DNA from: Odontocerum albicorne
Taxonomy: Eukaryota > Arthropoda > Insecta > Trichoptera > Odontoceridae
NCBI GenBank assembly: GCA_949825065.1
Contig: OX463838.1
Coordinates: forward strand, 4,876,251 to 4,940,250
Direction of reading: 5' to 3'
DNA length: 64,000 bases
Under the pieces are notes generated by a model. It was not told where the DNA came from, did no database searches, and was given only the letters and a program-made list of their open reading frames with translations. Position numbers and translations under genes: made by a program. Below are positions 44,712 to 55,376 of the stretch, in pieces (position 1 is the stretch's first letter; each line of letters starts with the position of its first letter).

Positions 44712-45458
44712 AACAATTTATTTATTTATTTATTATTTATTATTACAAATGACAAGAAATGTACACAATTTGAGAAAAACAACAGATAATTTGATTTGGA
44801 CATACAATTTTAATGGATCTGGGTTTGTTGCCTTTCATTTGTCGTATCCCCAGTAAACTAGGCTTTTGCCTGTATCTCACTGAGGATATTTAGCATGAGA
44901 AAAATAAATCGATACTTCTTTCCGATTTTTGATTACACAAAAACAAAACCCCGTTGCACGCTCTCATCAACCTGACAGTGACACTCAACTACTACAACTG
45001 GAAACATCTTGCGAAATTCAACTGCTCACACATCATCACTCCAGAAATACCAAAAATATTCATCCCACACTATACCGCACACAATCATAAGAATAAAAAT
45101 CAAAATCAAAACAAAAAAAATACACAGAAACACAAATACAAAAACAACCAAAATTAAAACAACAAGAAGAAACCCACACTCACGAGCCCACCTAAATCCC
45201 TTCCACTCGTCATTCATCTTGAAAGCTCAAGTACTCAAAATCCTGTCGCAATAACAACCACGCTCCGATCGACTGTCTAAATGGTTTTCCTACCTTTACC
45301 TTTATTGAAGTCGGCACGCCATTGTATGTAATGGGAGCCAAATAAGCATATTGTCTTTGGGCAAAAGAGGTTTTAACTCTAGGGATGGTGAAATAATACA
45401 AATGTATGTTTTCGTAACGTATATTAAAAAGATTTGTGAAAATTTTTATTTCCGTCAA
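44712..45458 (-). mobile_element. 5'-truncated LINE: RT end, 3' UTR, (TAAA)n tail
   Basis: The minus strand from 45458 reads RYENIHLYYFTIPRVKTSFA, QRQYAYLAPITYNGVPTSIK and FRQSIGAWLLLRQDFEYLSF QDE, then a stop at 45211. This fits the R1/Jockey-like RT tail (RQ..F.YLAP..+N.+P.SI....FR...+.WLL). The 3' UTR to 44712 matches 7467-8002. The tail is TAAA units. A hydrophobic 63-codon frame at 45026-45217 lies in the UTR and is unlikely to be a protein. Confidence 0.85.
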
Positions 45459-45535
45459 CTGAATATTTGAAGAAATCCACTCTTATATTTTTATTTCCGT
45501 CAACTGAATATTTGAAGAAATCCATTCTTATATTT
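45440..45535. repeat. Tandem duplication of 47 bp at the LINE 5' junction
   Basis: TTTTATTTCCGTCAACTGAA, then TATTTGAAGAAATCCA, occurs twice head to tail, with one difference. The left unit overlaps the start of the LINE-derived frame. The duplication could stem from the insertion event or from later slippage. Confidence 0.85.
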
Positions 45536-45654
45536 TCAACAGAAATGCTGGAAATGAATTATTTCTCAACTTTTGTTAAATATATTGTAGATACTGAAAG
45601 TATTATTCGAATATAATTGGAGCATTATAATAAAGGCATGTTTATAAACTGTCA

Positions 45655-46258
45655 GCAAATTTCATATCATTGATACGTGGATGATACAACCCTTTTAGCA
45701 AATGACCCAAGTTACACGTAAGAACTCCTTACCATAATGGAAAGGTTTAGTAGTGACGTGAGACTCAAAATTAGCCATTATTAGACCAAAGTTGTCATTA
45801 TTTACCACCAAAACAACAATGCAGTGGAAATATAACACTTTGGTAATTGTGAAGTAATTGACAGCTATACATATGTTCGAATGGTTCTCGATTCTTTGAT
45901 ATTCAATAATGGCGAATGTGAATCGGGAATAAAATGAGAATTACTACCTTACGGTCGGTCACTCATAGATAATCTGAAGAACGTACGGAGACACAGAAAT
46001 ATTACAATATCAAACAAAGTAAAATTTGAAAAAAAACATTGATTTTCCTAATGTTTCTGCATGGACGAAACATCGTTATTGAGGGAAAAGGAACGCAAGA
46101 TGATGTACATCTAGGGGATGTAGTACTGGCAATGTACCTTGGACAACAAGAAGATCAATTTATCAATTTCAACTTCGTATTGAAGAGCATTTATCTGAAA
46201 GAACTACAAAATAAAGAAAATCAGTTATGCGACTATGAACTTTCAGATACTATGCGTA
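45655..46258 (+). pseudogene. RTE-like reverse transcriptase relic, left part
   Basis: The plus strand reads YVDDTTLLANDPSYT, a stop, ELLTIMERFSSDVRLKIS and later DSYTYVRMVLDSLI, ECESGIK, LIDNLKNVRR. This is the catalytic palm box (YVDD, in place of the usual YADD or FADD) followed by the segments after it in RTE-type ORF2. Multiple stops show great age. The relic is split by the mariner at 46259-47197 and continues at 47200. Confidence 0.7.
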
Positions 46259-47197
46259 TCCAGAAAGTAAGTGTACTGAGGCTCTCACGACCAGATGGAT
46301 TTTATTTTCGACATGTTGGCCACATTTCCGTGTAGCCTGACCCTTTCCCTCCGCAACGAGACCGGTGCGAGGTCAGTACGTTGAGAAGTGTTGACGCGAC
46401 AACACGTTTCGTGAAAAATGTCAATCCAATCTCCCGCCAAGTGCGAAATACGTGGCGTCATCCGTTATCTCGTTTGGAAGGGAAACCTTCGGTTGAGGTT
46501 TATAATGAGGTGAAAACTGCATGTGGTGATAAAGCTATGAATTGTACGAGTGTGTACAAGTGGTGTCGCGAGTTTAAAAACGGTCACGTCACACCTCTTC
46601 ACCCTCCGCCAAAAAGTTCAAAACCACAATTTCAGCCAAGAAAATCATGGCATCCGTGTTTTGGGACTGTCAAGGCATAATTTTAATTGAATATATGCCT
46701 CAAAGGGAGACCATCAACTCTGCAAGATACTGTGAGACCCTAAAAAATTGCGGAGGGTGATTCAGAACAAGAGGAGAGGCATGCTGACAAAGGGAGTCTG
46801 CTTGCTGCACGACAATGCCAGACCACACACGGCCAACGCCACGAAGGAACTGCTCACCTAGTTTAAATGGGATTTCCTGAACCATCCCGCGCATTTCCCT
46901 GACCTAACACCTTCAGATTACTATCTCTTTACCTCCCTGAAGCTGCACATGGGTGGAAAAAGGTTTTCAACTGACGAGGAGGTAAAGGAGGAGGTGGAGA
47001 AGTGGGTGGAGGGGATGGCGGGAAACTACTTCGAGGAAGGCATCAAAAAGTTGATACCCCGCTTCACCACCTGCATTGAGAGGAATAGCGACTATGTCGA
47101 AAAATAGCTTACATATGTACTACGGTAACCACGTAATTTTTTTGTTAAAATAAAAAAAATTGTAACCTACAAAAATTCAGTACACTTACTTTCTGGA
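46259..47197 (+). mobile_element. Internally deleted mariner nested in the RTE relic
   Basis: The terminal repeats TCCAGAAAGTAAGTGTACTGA are perfect over 21 bases at both ends (inverted on the right). TA is duplicated at 46257-46258 and 47198-47199. It is 939 bp against about 1.3 kb for a full element. Removing it and one TA rejoins the RTE relic. The perfect short ends imply it is younger than its host sequence. Confidence 0.93.
46381..47107 (+). pseudogene. Mariner transposase, deleted and frameshifted
   Basis: The first frame holds the helix-turn-helix (RLEGKPSVEVYNEVKTACGD, KAMNCTSVYKWCREFKNGHV). The middle is deleted: the sequence jumps to SAKKIMASVFWDCQGIILIE in another frame, followed by YMPQRETINSARYCETLKK, GVCLLHDNARPHTANATKEL LT, a stop, then HFPDLTPSDYYLFTSLK, MGGKRFSTDEEVKEEVEKW and IERNSDYVEK to the final stop. 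HDNARPH and PSDYYLF carry the second and third Asp of the mariner triad. The first (normally in a GDE.W motif) lies in the deletion. It is inactive. Confidence 0.9.
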
Positions 47198-47199
47198 TA

Positions 47200-47420
47200 T
47201 GTCTCGTACTTTGGCTAAATTATCAGACGGAAAAATACAATCCAAGATTAAGCAGAAGGGTCACGGAAAAATCACCAACGCGATAGACAGACCTGGAAAT
47301 AAATGCAATCCAAAGCTCTCTCCAAAAGTTTAGTCGAAATATTATCGACCGGGAAAAATGGAGCCATATCGTCCTTTCTAAAGTGCGGTAAATTTGGTCA
47401 CAAAATCAAGTCTAAAGAAT
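47200..47420 (+). pseudogene. RTE-like relic, right part
   Basis: Beyond the mariner the frame continues RTLAKLSDGKIQSKIKQKGH and, shifted, RVTEKSPTR, a stop, TDLEINAIQSSLQKFSRNII DREKWSHIV. This resembles the linker and end of RTE ORF2 (RGR..TRW..D+......Q...DR..W...). It joins the left part at 45655-46258 once the mariner is removed. Confidence 0.6.
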
Positions 47421-47828
47421 ATAAAAAAACTTGAAGATGTTGTGAGTCTCTAGCAGTTAAAATGGTTGACCATTCCAAACCCAAAAAGCTGAAAAATAAT
47501 GTTCCACGAGGAATACATAAAAGTTAAAGCAATGAATTATATTATATAGGGCTAGAGACACAAAAGAAAAACGGCGGTGTAAATCTGAGAATAGCATGAA
47601 AAACGTGTCTACCCAAGTGAGCATAATGCGCTGGAGAGCCGTGATTTATTGGTCGGTGCTGGCGTCGCGGCGGTATATAATTTTTCCATTATAACGGCTA
47701 GAATTTATCCTGCATAAGTACAGAATCATCCACATTTTGATATTAACTCATAAGTGTCCATCGAAAGGTTTTTCATATAAAAATTTCCTTTTGCGTAACT
47801 TTCTCTCCTTCCAAAGCCTGCTGAGAAA

Positions 47829-47892
47829 GCACTGGGAAGAATATGTATATGGAGTGAACTTCGTCACTCCATATACATATTCTTCCCAGTGC
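47829..47892. repeat. Perfect 29-bp hairpin with 6-base loop
   Basis: The arm GCACTGGGAAGAATATGTAT plus ATGGAGTGA (47829-47857) pairs without mismatch with 47864-47892 around the loop ACTTCG. No gene lies next to it, and there is no T-run after it. Confidence 0.97.
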
Positions 47893-47959
47893 ACGCATTT
47901 ATTTTCCTCTTAATATTATCGAACGCCCTTACTTAATTATGATAGCAGAAAAATACTGA

Positions 47960-48215
47960 AAGATGCCAGTTTATGATAATATGAAATTTAAATATAAGGG
48001 ATGAATGAAAACTTAAGACTGATGTGTTGAAAAATATAAAGAAGAGAAATTCAAAATGGTTTGGTCATGTATAACGAATGACTGATGTTAGATAGACATA
48101 CTAAACATGAGTGTTAGACGTGGTAGAAGAAGACTAAGAAAGTATGGCTGTATCAGTTATATTATATTTTGGATGAAAGAAATTTAGAAAGTCAGAAAAA
48201 TCGTTAGAGTTGTAT
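47960..48215 (+). pseudogene. RTE-like ORF2 tail, decayed
   Basis: The translation gives KLKTDVLKNIKKRNSKWFGH V, a stop, RMTD and, shifted, RRGRRRLRKYG. This resembles the LRxxEL.+.+++R.LKWFGHV.RM...RGRRRRGRP pattern near the end of RTE-like proteins. It is very decayed, and no boundaries are clear. Confidence 0.5.
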
Positions 48216-48349
48216 TATAATGTATATATATGTAAAAGAAGTGAAGGGTGTGTATCAAAATAGGAAAATCAGGCGTTTTGTCCTCTCTGTCTACTCAGTA
48301 AAGGAAACGGCATGGTTGTATATATGTATCGAGGTATTTTATTCAGCAC

Positions 48350-48690
48350 ATTTCTAATGTATTTTATTACACTATCGTTGTTTAGATTACGTGGCAATCT
48401 CTTCCAACAAACCAGATAAATATCAAAAGGCAAACGGAAGACTTTTTGAAAACAATTTCGATTACAACGGGAATATAACTTGCAACAGAAGACAAGTTTC
48501 TTAACAACCAGGCCACAGAAGAGGTCAGGAGGAGATTTGTATCTCCTGTGCAGATATAAAGTGGAATTATTTAAATAAATCCATGGGCAACAAGATAACA
48601 ATGGGTTAAGGACACGCGGCGTCATGGTGCTCCATTTATTGACGTTTATGTGAAATTGATTACCTGAATGATCGTTAGTTATACCCATCC
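48350..48690 (-). mobile_element. LINE 3' region copy
   Basis: GTGGCAATCTCTTCCAACAA (plus strand, 48390) is the 3' stem motif also at 18150 and 35920. On the minus strand a long frame (48688-48269) reads across it, with NSTLYLHRRYKSPPDLFCGL and VCWKRLPRNLN, parallel to VGWKRLPPGN in the other copies. The upstream part does not match them, so this is a related but distinct subfamily. I do not regard the 139-codon frame as a gene. Confidence 0.5.
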
Positions 48691-48699
48691 TTGGCTGAA

Positions 48700-49150
48700 A
48701 TGAAGCACATCAGCGTTTTGATGAAAGGGTTGAACGTTCACAAAAGAAATTTTATTTAATATCGCGAAGAGGATTCATCCTTTCAAATAAAATGAAGATT
48801 GACGATTTTCAGTGCACGAAAAAACATGCTCGTATTCTTGAAAGTTGAAAAAGTTTAAGTTAGTTATTTTGTGAAAGTATCGATACCAAAAATTTATTGC
48901 CGACTTTTTGTATACAAAAAATGTACTTTTTTTATGTGTTTAATTGAATTTTGAGAAAATAAAATGATAAATTGATTTGATGGTATTTTGACGTCAGTGA
49001 AGTTTTCTTGTAGTTGTTGCGTCAAAAAAACTACAGTCAAAAAATATGTAAACATTCAATGATGAAATTGGTAAGTCTGGTGAAGATGTATATTACAATC
49101 TCCAGCTTTATTCTAAACCTACTATTACATGAGCATGAGATGATTGGATG
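48700..49150. other. AT-rich non-coding stretch
   Basis: Nothing could be supported, apart from a small inverted repeat TTGTAGTTGTTGCGTC / ACTACAGTC near 49010-49040. Confidence 0.45.
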
Positions 49151-49154
49151 TTAT

Positions 49155-49739
49155 TATACTCAAGAAAATAGAGCATGGTCCCTGTGACGTTTGAAATGTC
49201 ACGTCTCAAAGGAGTGGGACAAAATCGTTTTTTTTTACAAATCGAATAATTTTTTTTATAAATCGAAAAATGGTTTACCTCTAAATTGACGCTTTAATTC
49301 CTAATTTTCATTATACTGTGACCTTCTAATGTATTGTATGATTTGTATATTTCTTTAAATAGTCCAAGATCCACAATGAATTTATTCTAATTACGAACAT
49401 TTAATTTTAAGTATAAAAAAATCGAAAATCCAATTATCGTATACCCCATCCCTAGCCAATGCAGACTAACGTAGTGACTTTTGACAAATGTCGCCAAATA
49501 TAATTTGATTTTAACAAACTACCACATTTTTGCTAATTTGTAACAAGATGTATTAATTTGACATTATTGTTAGTTTTATGTAATGTTTTACCCTAAATAA
49601 CTTGCTAATTATTAGAATCGAGGCTTATATTAAAGTTGATAAAATAATTAAAATTACTGAACGTCGTTACAAGGCTGTACGAGTATTGGGGCAAATTTGT
49701 GAAACGTCATAGGGACTATGCTACATTTTCTCAAGTATA
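49155..49739. mobile_element. 585-bp MITE with about 40-bp inverted ends
   Basis: The left end is TATACTCAAGAAAATAGAGC, then ATGGTCCCTGTGACGTTTGA. The right end, inverted, is TATACTTGAGAAAATGTAGC, then ATAGTCCCTATGACGTTTCA. The match is about 85% over 40 bases. The interior is AT-rich and non-coding. TA lies at both edges, so a TA-targeting superfamily is likely. Confidence 0.75.
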
Positions 49740-49934
49740 GTATAGATGAAATAGATGTTAAGAATAAACAATAGTCGTGATGATGATAACACCATTGTTT
49801 TATTGAAATACACTTTCCAAGTTTGCGGTACAGCCTGGAAGATTTATTTTGTTGTATGGTAACTTTGACAACCAATTGAACATATCAAAGAGGCTTGACG
49901 TAAAAGCCAGACCGATGACACATTTAAAAATAAA

Positions 49935-50010
49935 ACAAAAAAAGTACCGATGGAAATCTAACCACAACCTTAGATCGTAAGATCGATTACTTATCAACTA
50001 AGCCACAGAT
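49935..50010 (-). repeat. tRNA-derived SINE head
   Basis: On the minus strand: ATCTGTGGCTTAGTTGATAA (A-box region), CGATCTTACGATCTAAGG, then TTGTGGTTAGATTTCC (B-box region). The spacing agrees with the other heads. Confidence 0.45.
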
Positions 50011-50075
50011 ATCATATTTTATATCCATAGTTCTTTTGGTGAGTTGTTCTGAATGTCTGTTATGGTAAATATATG

Positions 50076-50575
50076 TTGTAATTTATTTTTATCAAACACT
50101 GTTTATTCCACTGTTTATTCCATAACCCTACCGGTTTCAAGGCTTTCACCTCATCTTCAGGGAAGCGCAAACAAAACTAAATGCTGTTCGAACTGGTACC
50201 GATATACACGCTTCAACGGTTGGGGGCTGAGGGATGAGGGAGGCATGGGATAATTTCAGCCAAGAGTGAAGAGATTTTTGGGAAATAACTGTTCAACAGA
50301 TGTTCGGATCGGCGTACTGACTTAGAAATTTCTAGGGCCTCTAATCTGTCCAATTTATTTCCGTTACTACTGATATGTAAGAATTTGGCATCATCGATAG
50401 AAAAAGTATGGTTTTCACGGTGACAATGATTAGCCATTTGAGAATAAATTAGAGGATTTGTTAAGGCGGATTTGTGTTCCCGAAATCTCTTTTCAAAAGA
50501 TCTTCCTGTCTTTCCTATATAGAAATTATTACAGTCAGCACATAAAAGTAAATATATGTAGTTGTTAGGCTCACC
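50076..50575 (-). mobile_element. 5'-truncated Penelope-like retroelement, second copy
   Basis: The minus strand carries the endonuclease ORF end and then the terminal segment GAAACCGGTAGGGTTATGGA..AATAAACAGTGTTTGATA. Within the terminus a short duplication is seen (TGTTTATTCCA twice, about 50099-50124), replacing the TTTTTTGTGACGG of other copies. It matches 10357-10815 at about 93% in the shared part and reaches further upstream. No TSD was recognised. Confidence 0.85.
50213..50575 (-). pseudogene. GIY-YIG endonuclease of Penelope
   Basis: The frame reads NNYIYLLLCADCNNFYIGKT, then GRSFEKRFREHKSALTNPLI. HCHRENHTFSIDD, NKLDRLEALEISKSVRR and LLNSYFPKISSLLAEI follow before the stop at 50213. 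The two Cys (CADC) just before the FYIGKTGR motif match the CxxC finger seen in Penelope endonucleases. This copy thus keeps the nuclease core including Tyr, Gly and Arg of the YIG...R motif, but lacks the RT. The open frame has no interruption, which argues for a fairly recent insertion. Confidence 0.85.
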
Positions 50576-50579
50576 TTGT

Positions 50580-50985
50580 TATAAAAATGTTAAAAGAAAT
50601 AATATTTCAAAGAAAATAAAAATCATTGAAAATGCAGACAACTAATCTTGAAATAAATAGTACAATTTTAAACGAATCTTATGGCATGAATAACTTATAT
50701 GCTGGCTGAATAATAAATTATAGTAGATCAAGTATGAGATGGCATGAAATTGTATTTTTGGCATGCAAGCTCTTAACTGTAATGATAATTTCAATCTTAG
50801 CATGTATAATAAGTGGATTGTGCGGTTTTACTATGCTTCCGTTTGCTCTAAGCACGAAGAATATGTAGTACACGTAGTGCAAACTTCATCATGAAAGCAT
50901 CTACATTTACTCAATTCACCACAAACATATCTTTTAAAATGTGGTGCTTTTGAAGGTTGACTAATATTTCGTGTCTTTCATCGTT
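50580..50985. other. AT-rich non-coding stretch
   Basis: Nothing is recognised here. Confidence 0.5.
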
Positions 50986-50994
50986 ATGTCTATG

Positions 50995-51241
50995 ACGTTT
51001 TGGTAAAGAGGTACAAATCATCAAGTACTTATTTGTCAGTTTGAAGTTGTGCAACACTTGTATTCCTGAAATACAGACCTCAGGTAAATTTTAAAGGTAA
51101 ACTTTGAATACATTATTTATTTATGTATTCAAAGTTTACCTTTAAAATTTACCTGAGGTCTGTATTTCAGGAATACAAGTGTTGCAAAACTTCAAACTGA
51201 CAAATAAGTAATTGACGACTTTTACCACTTTACCAAAACTG
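50995..51241. repeat. Palindrome with about 120-bp arms and a 9-base loop
   Basis: The centre is at 51114-51122 (TATTTATTT). Arms reading outward: ATGTATTCAAAGTTTACCTT, TAAAATTTACCTGAGGTCTG and TATTTCAGGAATACAAGTGT. They are perfect for the inner 60 or more bases. Outward they continue with few mismatches (CAACTTCAAACTGACAAATA against AAACTTCAAACTGACAAATA) to CTTTACCAAAAC. No coding sequence is present. Confidence 0.95.
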
Positions 51242-51249
51242 ATATATTT

Positions 51250-52820
51250 TCTTTGAAATAAAATTCTTGTGGTGTAAACGGTAGTAGTATTTAATGTGTA
51301 AGTGCGTAATGACTATGTCTTGAAATTAATTGATACTGAATCAGTCACCATAAAATAGGAAGTGTATTGAACGTAAAGTAAAGTGTACGGAGTAAAAATA
51401 AGATCCTTTGACATATATGAAGAGTAAAAAATCCTGCGACGTAGTAAGGAAAGATATCGCATCCCCTGAGAATATGCGAGAAAGGTTCCACTCCTGGTAC
51501 CATATATTTGTTCAGAGATATTTCCTCTGAAAATCAAGTAAGCCACAAAGATTGTGAGCCGCAAAAGAGAAATAATAAAGATTGATATTATACCGAAAAT
51601 TGTTTAAATTCTTTTACATATATGTAACATAAATAAAACAAGATTAAACTTAAGGCAACTCGCTTTTTTCACATTTTTTTGTCTTTGGTGTCAAATATAA
51701 TTGTACAGCACCAGTATAAAGACTAAAATAGGTGGATGGCTGTCACTCAATACTCGTCGATTCCAGTTTGCTTCTTGCGTTTCCTTTAAAAAGTAGCAGG
51801 GTGAAGAGATTCCTATTTAGCAGGTAGAAGTTTGTCGTAAATAAAACACAGTAGACGTTCCAGAAACTGAGAATATAATTCACTCATTTTTCATCCCTTA
51901 TATGCAGCCCATCGCTCATCGTAAACCTCTTTATTCGCCCGTGTATGCGTCACGGCTTACTAGATACTTGCTAGATACCATGTAAACCGCGCGCTCTCTG
52001 CATGCATGGGATGTACGATTATTTATAGGGATTATTGCAAAGACCACGCATAAGGAACATTGCATAATAATATGTACAGATATCAGCTCTACAATATTTA
52101 CACAGCAATTACACAAACAAAATCATGTATTTAAGGTGACGCTTACGTCCGATATAATAAAACAACGAAATTTATTACAGCTACGTAACGTTTTTAGGAA
52201 AATTTGTAAGAACTGCACGTTTTTTTTAATTTTATAATTTGACATTTTTTTAAGTTTCATCAATTTAAACTTCAAATTAAAGCTTGCATTAGATACAGAG
52301 TAACTAGTACCTTATAAAATATTCCACTTTTTTATTATAATTATTTATTCACCATTAAAAAAACCCAATGGCATAGTTAATTATAATAAACTGTAGTTAT
52401 ATGAGTGTAAATGTTGTGTGTAATTTTTTAAACTGGATTCATAAATTCACGAAAGTAAAATCATTGCACTTCATCATAGGTTTTGTCTCTTAAATTTTCT
52501 TATATGGAATATAGTTGGCCTTCAATTAAGAAGTGTAAATAAAATATGATTTGTTCTAATGAGTGAATTATTTCATGTTAATCATTGTTATTAAAGTATA
52601 ATACACACCATATGCCATTTCCCTATCAGGGTAGGCAGAGAAGACAGAGTCAAACTTTTCAATCTCGACCAAAATATTTCGTCTCTATCACATCCATACA
52701 CTTTCTCATATAATTTCTACGATTAAACTGACTTCCTACGTTTTCTTCTTTCAATATATCACTTGAACCAATCATATTTTCTTTGGTATACCACAAAATA
52801 TCATTCTTGTACAAAATATC
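51250..52820. other. AT-rich non-coding stretch
   Basis: No gene is supported. From about 52610, CATTTCCCTATCAGGGTAGGCAGAGAAG resembles 56387-56420 (CATTTCCCTGTCGGAGCAGGCAGAGGAG). Both then continue to ACTTTCTCATATAA- and CATTGTCATATAA-like stretches, so a diverged dispersed repeat is present at both places. Confidence 0.45.
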
Positions 52821-52838
52821 ATAATTTATGAAACATTG

Positions 52839-52947
52839 TAATTTATTTTTATCAAACGAAAAAAGTGGAATAAACAGTGTTTGATAAAAATAAATTACAA
52901 TATATTTAAACCTCCACGACGTTAAAGCCTTAACTATAAACAACAAC
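52839..52947 (-). mobile_element. Penelope mini-hairpin, 109 bp
   Basis: It is flanked by the 12-bp direct repeat TTATGAAACATT (52827-52838 and 52948-52959). Read on the minus strand it starts GTTGTTGTTTATAGTTAAGG and passes through AACGTCGTGGAGGTTTAAA, as at 12148-12195. It then forms an inverted repeat GTAATTTATTTTTATCAAAC / GTTTGATAAAAATAAATTAC around a short piece of the terminus. It is the hairpin of 12148-12387 with most of both arms deleted. Confidence 0.85.
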
Positions 52948-53204
52948 TTATGAAACATTATTGTTTGCCTTGAAATTAGAAGTTACGTAACTTAATTTTT
53001 TTTGTTGAAAAAAGTTATTTGTTTTGTACGCATTCATTTCGAAATAAATTGAAAATGTCATCAACCTTTTTTTCATGTAATTTGTCTTATTATAAGTTTT
53101 CAGAACACATTTAATTTAATGTTTTAATGACATTTTTGTTACTTTATATCTCATCAAAATGTATTTTTAATGATTTAACGGAAGTTAGTCAGTTGCTTTG
53201 CTAT

Positions 53205-53275
53205 TCGCATTGGAAGCCTAACACACCCAAGTTGGAAGTCAAGCGTATTTACTAAACTACGGAGGAAGTCGTAAC
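53205..53275 (-). repeat. tRNA-derived SINE head
   Basis: On the minus strand: CTTCCTCCGTAGTTTAGTAA, then ACGCTTGACTTCCAACTTGG and GTGTGTTAGGCTTCC. It is similar to 21240-21330 in its A-box part. The B box is eroded. Confidence 0.4.
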
Positions 53276-53479
53276 ATCTATAATTAAAAATCAGAAAGCT
53301 TTTTACAACTCTACATTTTTTCGAAAAATTAAAGTTTGCTCACCTTAAAATCATAACTTTAAGTAACCGAGATGTATACAAACTTTCAGATCTGAGAAAC
53401 CTTTATATATAAAAGCTTATTTTATTTGAAACCAGGAGATTCGTAATTAATAAATAAGGGTGCAAAAAATAAGAGTGTT

Positions 53480-53756
53480 TTAATATAATGTTACCACAAA
53501 GTGAAGCCTTAATTTTTTGAAAGCTATTGTGATAGTCTTACTATATTTTAAGCCCAACACATCCCGAGGCTTGAGAACTTCACAATGGCGAGATAAAAGG
53601 AAAGATATGTTGAACAATGGGTTGTTGCAGAAAATAGGGTCAGCCTCGAATGCATCGCCCTCTTGCGGTGCAGGGTGCATTATCTGGGTTAGGGGGGACG
53701 ATAGAGATAATGTACTCAGCCACGATCATGGGGTGAAATTCTCATACTTGAAATAA
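53480..53756. other. GC-richer segment with opposed open frames, unassigned
   Basis: Both strands are open here (66 codons on minus, 79 on plus) around GAATGCATCGCCCTCTTGCG and GGGTTAGGGGGGACGATAG. The base composition stands out. I recognise neither translation. It may be a small exon or a TE scrap. Confidence 0.25.
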
Positions 53757-53759
53757 ACT

Positions 53760-54528
53760 CAGAAATGAAAAGAGATATAAGTGAAATTCAATTATATTTT
53801 TATTTTCTTATAAATATAATCAGAGAATCAAAGGAAAATCGCTTTACTGCCTGGCAAATAATATACACTATTTAATAAATTTATTTATATTTATATCCAG
53901 GTTTTGACAGTATGGATAGTTAATAATGAAATAATATTTCATAGAGCTAACATTAATTATTTAAACTAAGACAGTACACTTAAACATTGTAATTAACAGG
54001 CGGCACTAACTCGTTAACATATTAATTATTCACTAAACAATTATATAATAATACCGTTCGACTATTAAAGTATAATAAATTCACTACTCGTAATACAATC
54101 TGATGAAGTTACTTATTAATTAAACACATTTATGGATATTAATGTGTTTATTTAATAAGTAAATGAATGTGTTTAATTAATAATAAAATATATCTGGTGG
54201 ATTGATTGCTTTAAACTTTTCTGCCCTGAATGAAATCTAAAGGTTTTAAAAAAATATTATTTTGTGTAAATGCTCTATTTACATTAAATGCTACATAATG
54301 TCGTATTAGTCAAGATAGATGGCGTCCAAAATATTCAAAATTAATCATACAGCATCCAACACATAATTTGTTATCACTGGGAGCAGAAATATACCACAAA
54401 GTTGTTTATAAGTGCATATGAACTCTGTGGCCATTATAATGGACGCCAGGTTTGAAGAGGTTAAATGCATTTCATTCAATCAACCTGCAATTGTTTCATG
54501 AGTATTATTGATATCCATGATCGTGTCT
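53760..54528. other. AT-rich stretch with a small palindrome
   Basis: TTAATTAAACACATT and AATGTGTTTAATTAA form a perfect 15-bp inverted repeat at about 54117-54181. A third ATGTGTTTATTTAA lies in between. Otherwise nothing is seen. Confidence 0.5.
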
Positions 54529-54532
54529 TTAA

Positions 54533-55154
54533 CATTTCCTTCCCTGTGTTGGGTATCTTCTACACGTTGCTTCTAATAACCATCAATATATCTATATATA
54601 TATAATAAATACATGGTTAAGATTTTAGGTATTCCTCCATAATATATTTACGCATTGGTTTAAAAAATAATATTAATAATAATCAGAATTTATCGACTAC
54701 ATCGAGGTGTTTTGTAAAGATCGAAAACAAATTCGCATTTAAACGCTGCGAGTGCCTCGTCTTGACGATAGGTGAATAGTATGCGGGAAGCGCGACACTA
54801 TATTCGCATCTCACTCTTGCATACTAGACTGAATTGCGAGGAGCTGAATTGTCTCAACGTCGCAAGTAAAGCGTAAGCGCCGGGGTATGCGACTGACGTT
54901 CCGCGCAACTAGTAGCTTCTAAGCTTGCAAATAGGTTAGACGTACGCCCGTTCCGTGAGCGTTGCCAGATGGTTTTTTAATGTTTTCAGCAAATAAAGCT
55001 CAATTATTATAATTTTTACCTTCAATTATAATTAATTAAGGGGATTATCTATGAATGTTCTTATTTTTCCGGTTTAAAATCGCAAATTTTTTATTGCGTA
55101 CTCACTACCCAACACCGGAGCACGCGTATTATTTTTATCACCGTAAGGGAAGGA
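54533..55154 (+). mobile_element. TTAA MITE copy 3, piggyBac-like
   Basis: It is flanked by TTAA at 54529-54532 and 55155-55158. The ends are CATTTCCTTCCC and, inverted, TCCTTCCCTTACGG. The subterminal repeat TACCCAACACCGG is kept on the right. It is 622 bases, about 88% identical to copies 1 and 2. The middle has several indels that destroy the 68-codon frame of those copies, so that frame is not under selection. Confidence 0.9.
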
Positions 55155-55159
55155 TTAAC

Positions 55160-55370
55160 GTATATTATAGTGTACTAAAACAATATTTGAGAAAAACTAA
55201 CAAAAGTTTAAATAAATAATAAATGTCAGGAATAAGGATAAGGTGAGAATTGAAGAAGAGGATAAATTTAAGACAGGGAATTTTTTTATCATGTAGTTTG
55301 GTAATTATGTTGTAGAAATCTATTTTTTAACAATAAAGCGTGGATAAAAATCTATAAAATAAACATAAAT
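55160..55370. other. AT-rich spacer
   Basis: Nothing is recognised here. Confidence 0.5.
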
Positions 55371-55376
55371 CAAAGT

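Noticed and set aside
45026..45217. Hydrophobic 63-codon minus ORF resembling a membrane protein
   Set aside because: It lies in a LINE 3' UTR of A-rich, low-complexity composition. The corresponding part of the 7467-8002 copy is not preserved as a frame.
46039..46335. 98-codon plus ORF
   Set aside because: It runs from the decayed RTE relic through the TA target and the mariner terminal repeat, so it is chimeric by insertion.
48269..48688. 139-codon minus ORF
   Set aside because: It overlaps the LINE 3' stem motif GGCAATCTCTTCCAAC, and its last part parallels non-coding tails of other copies.
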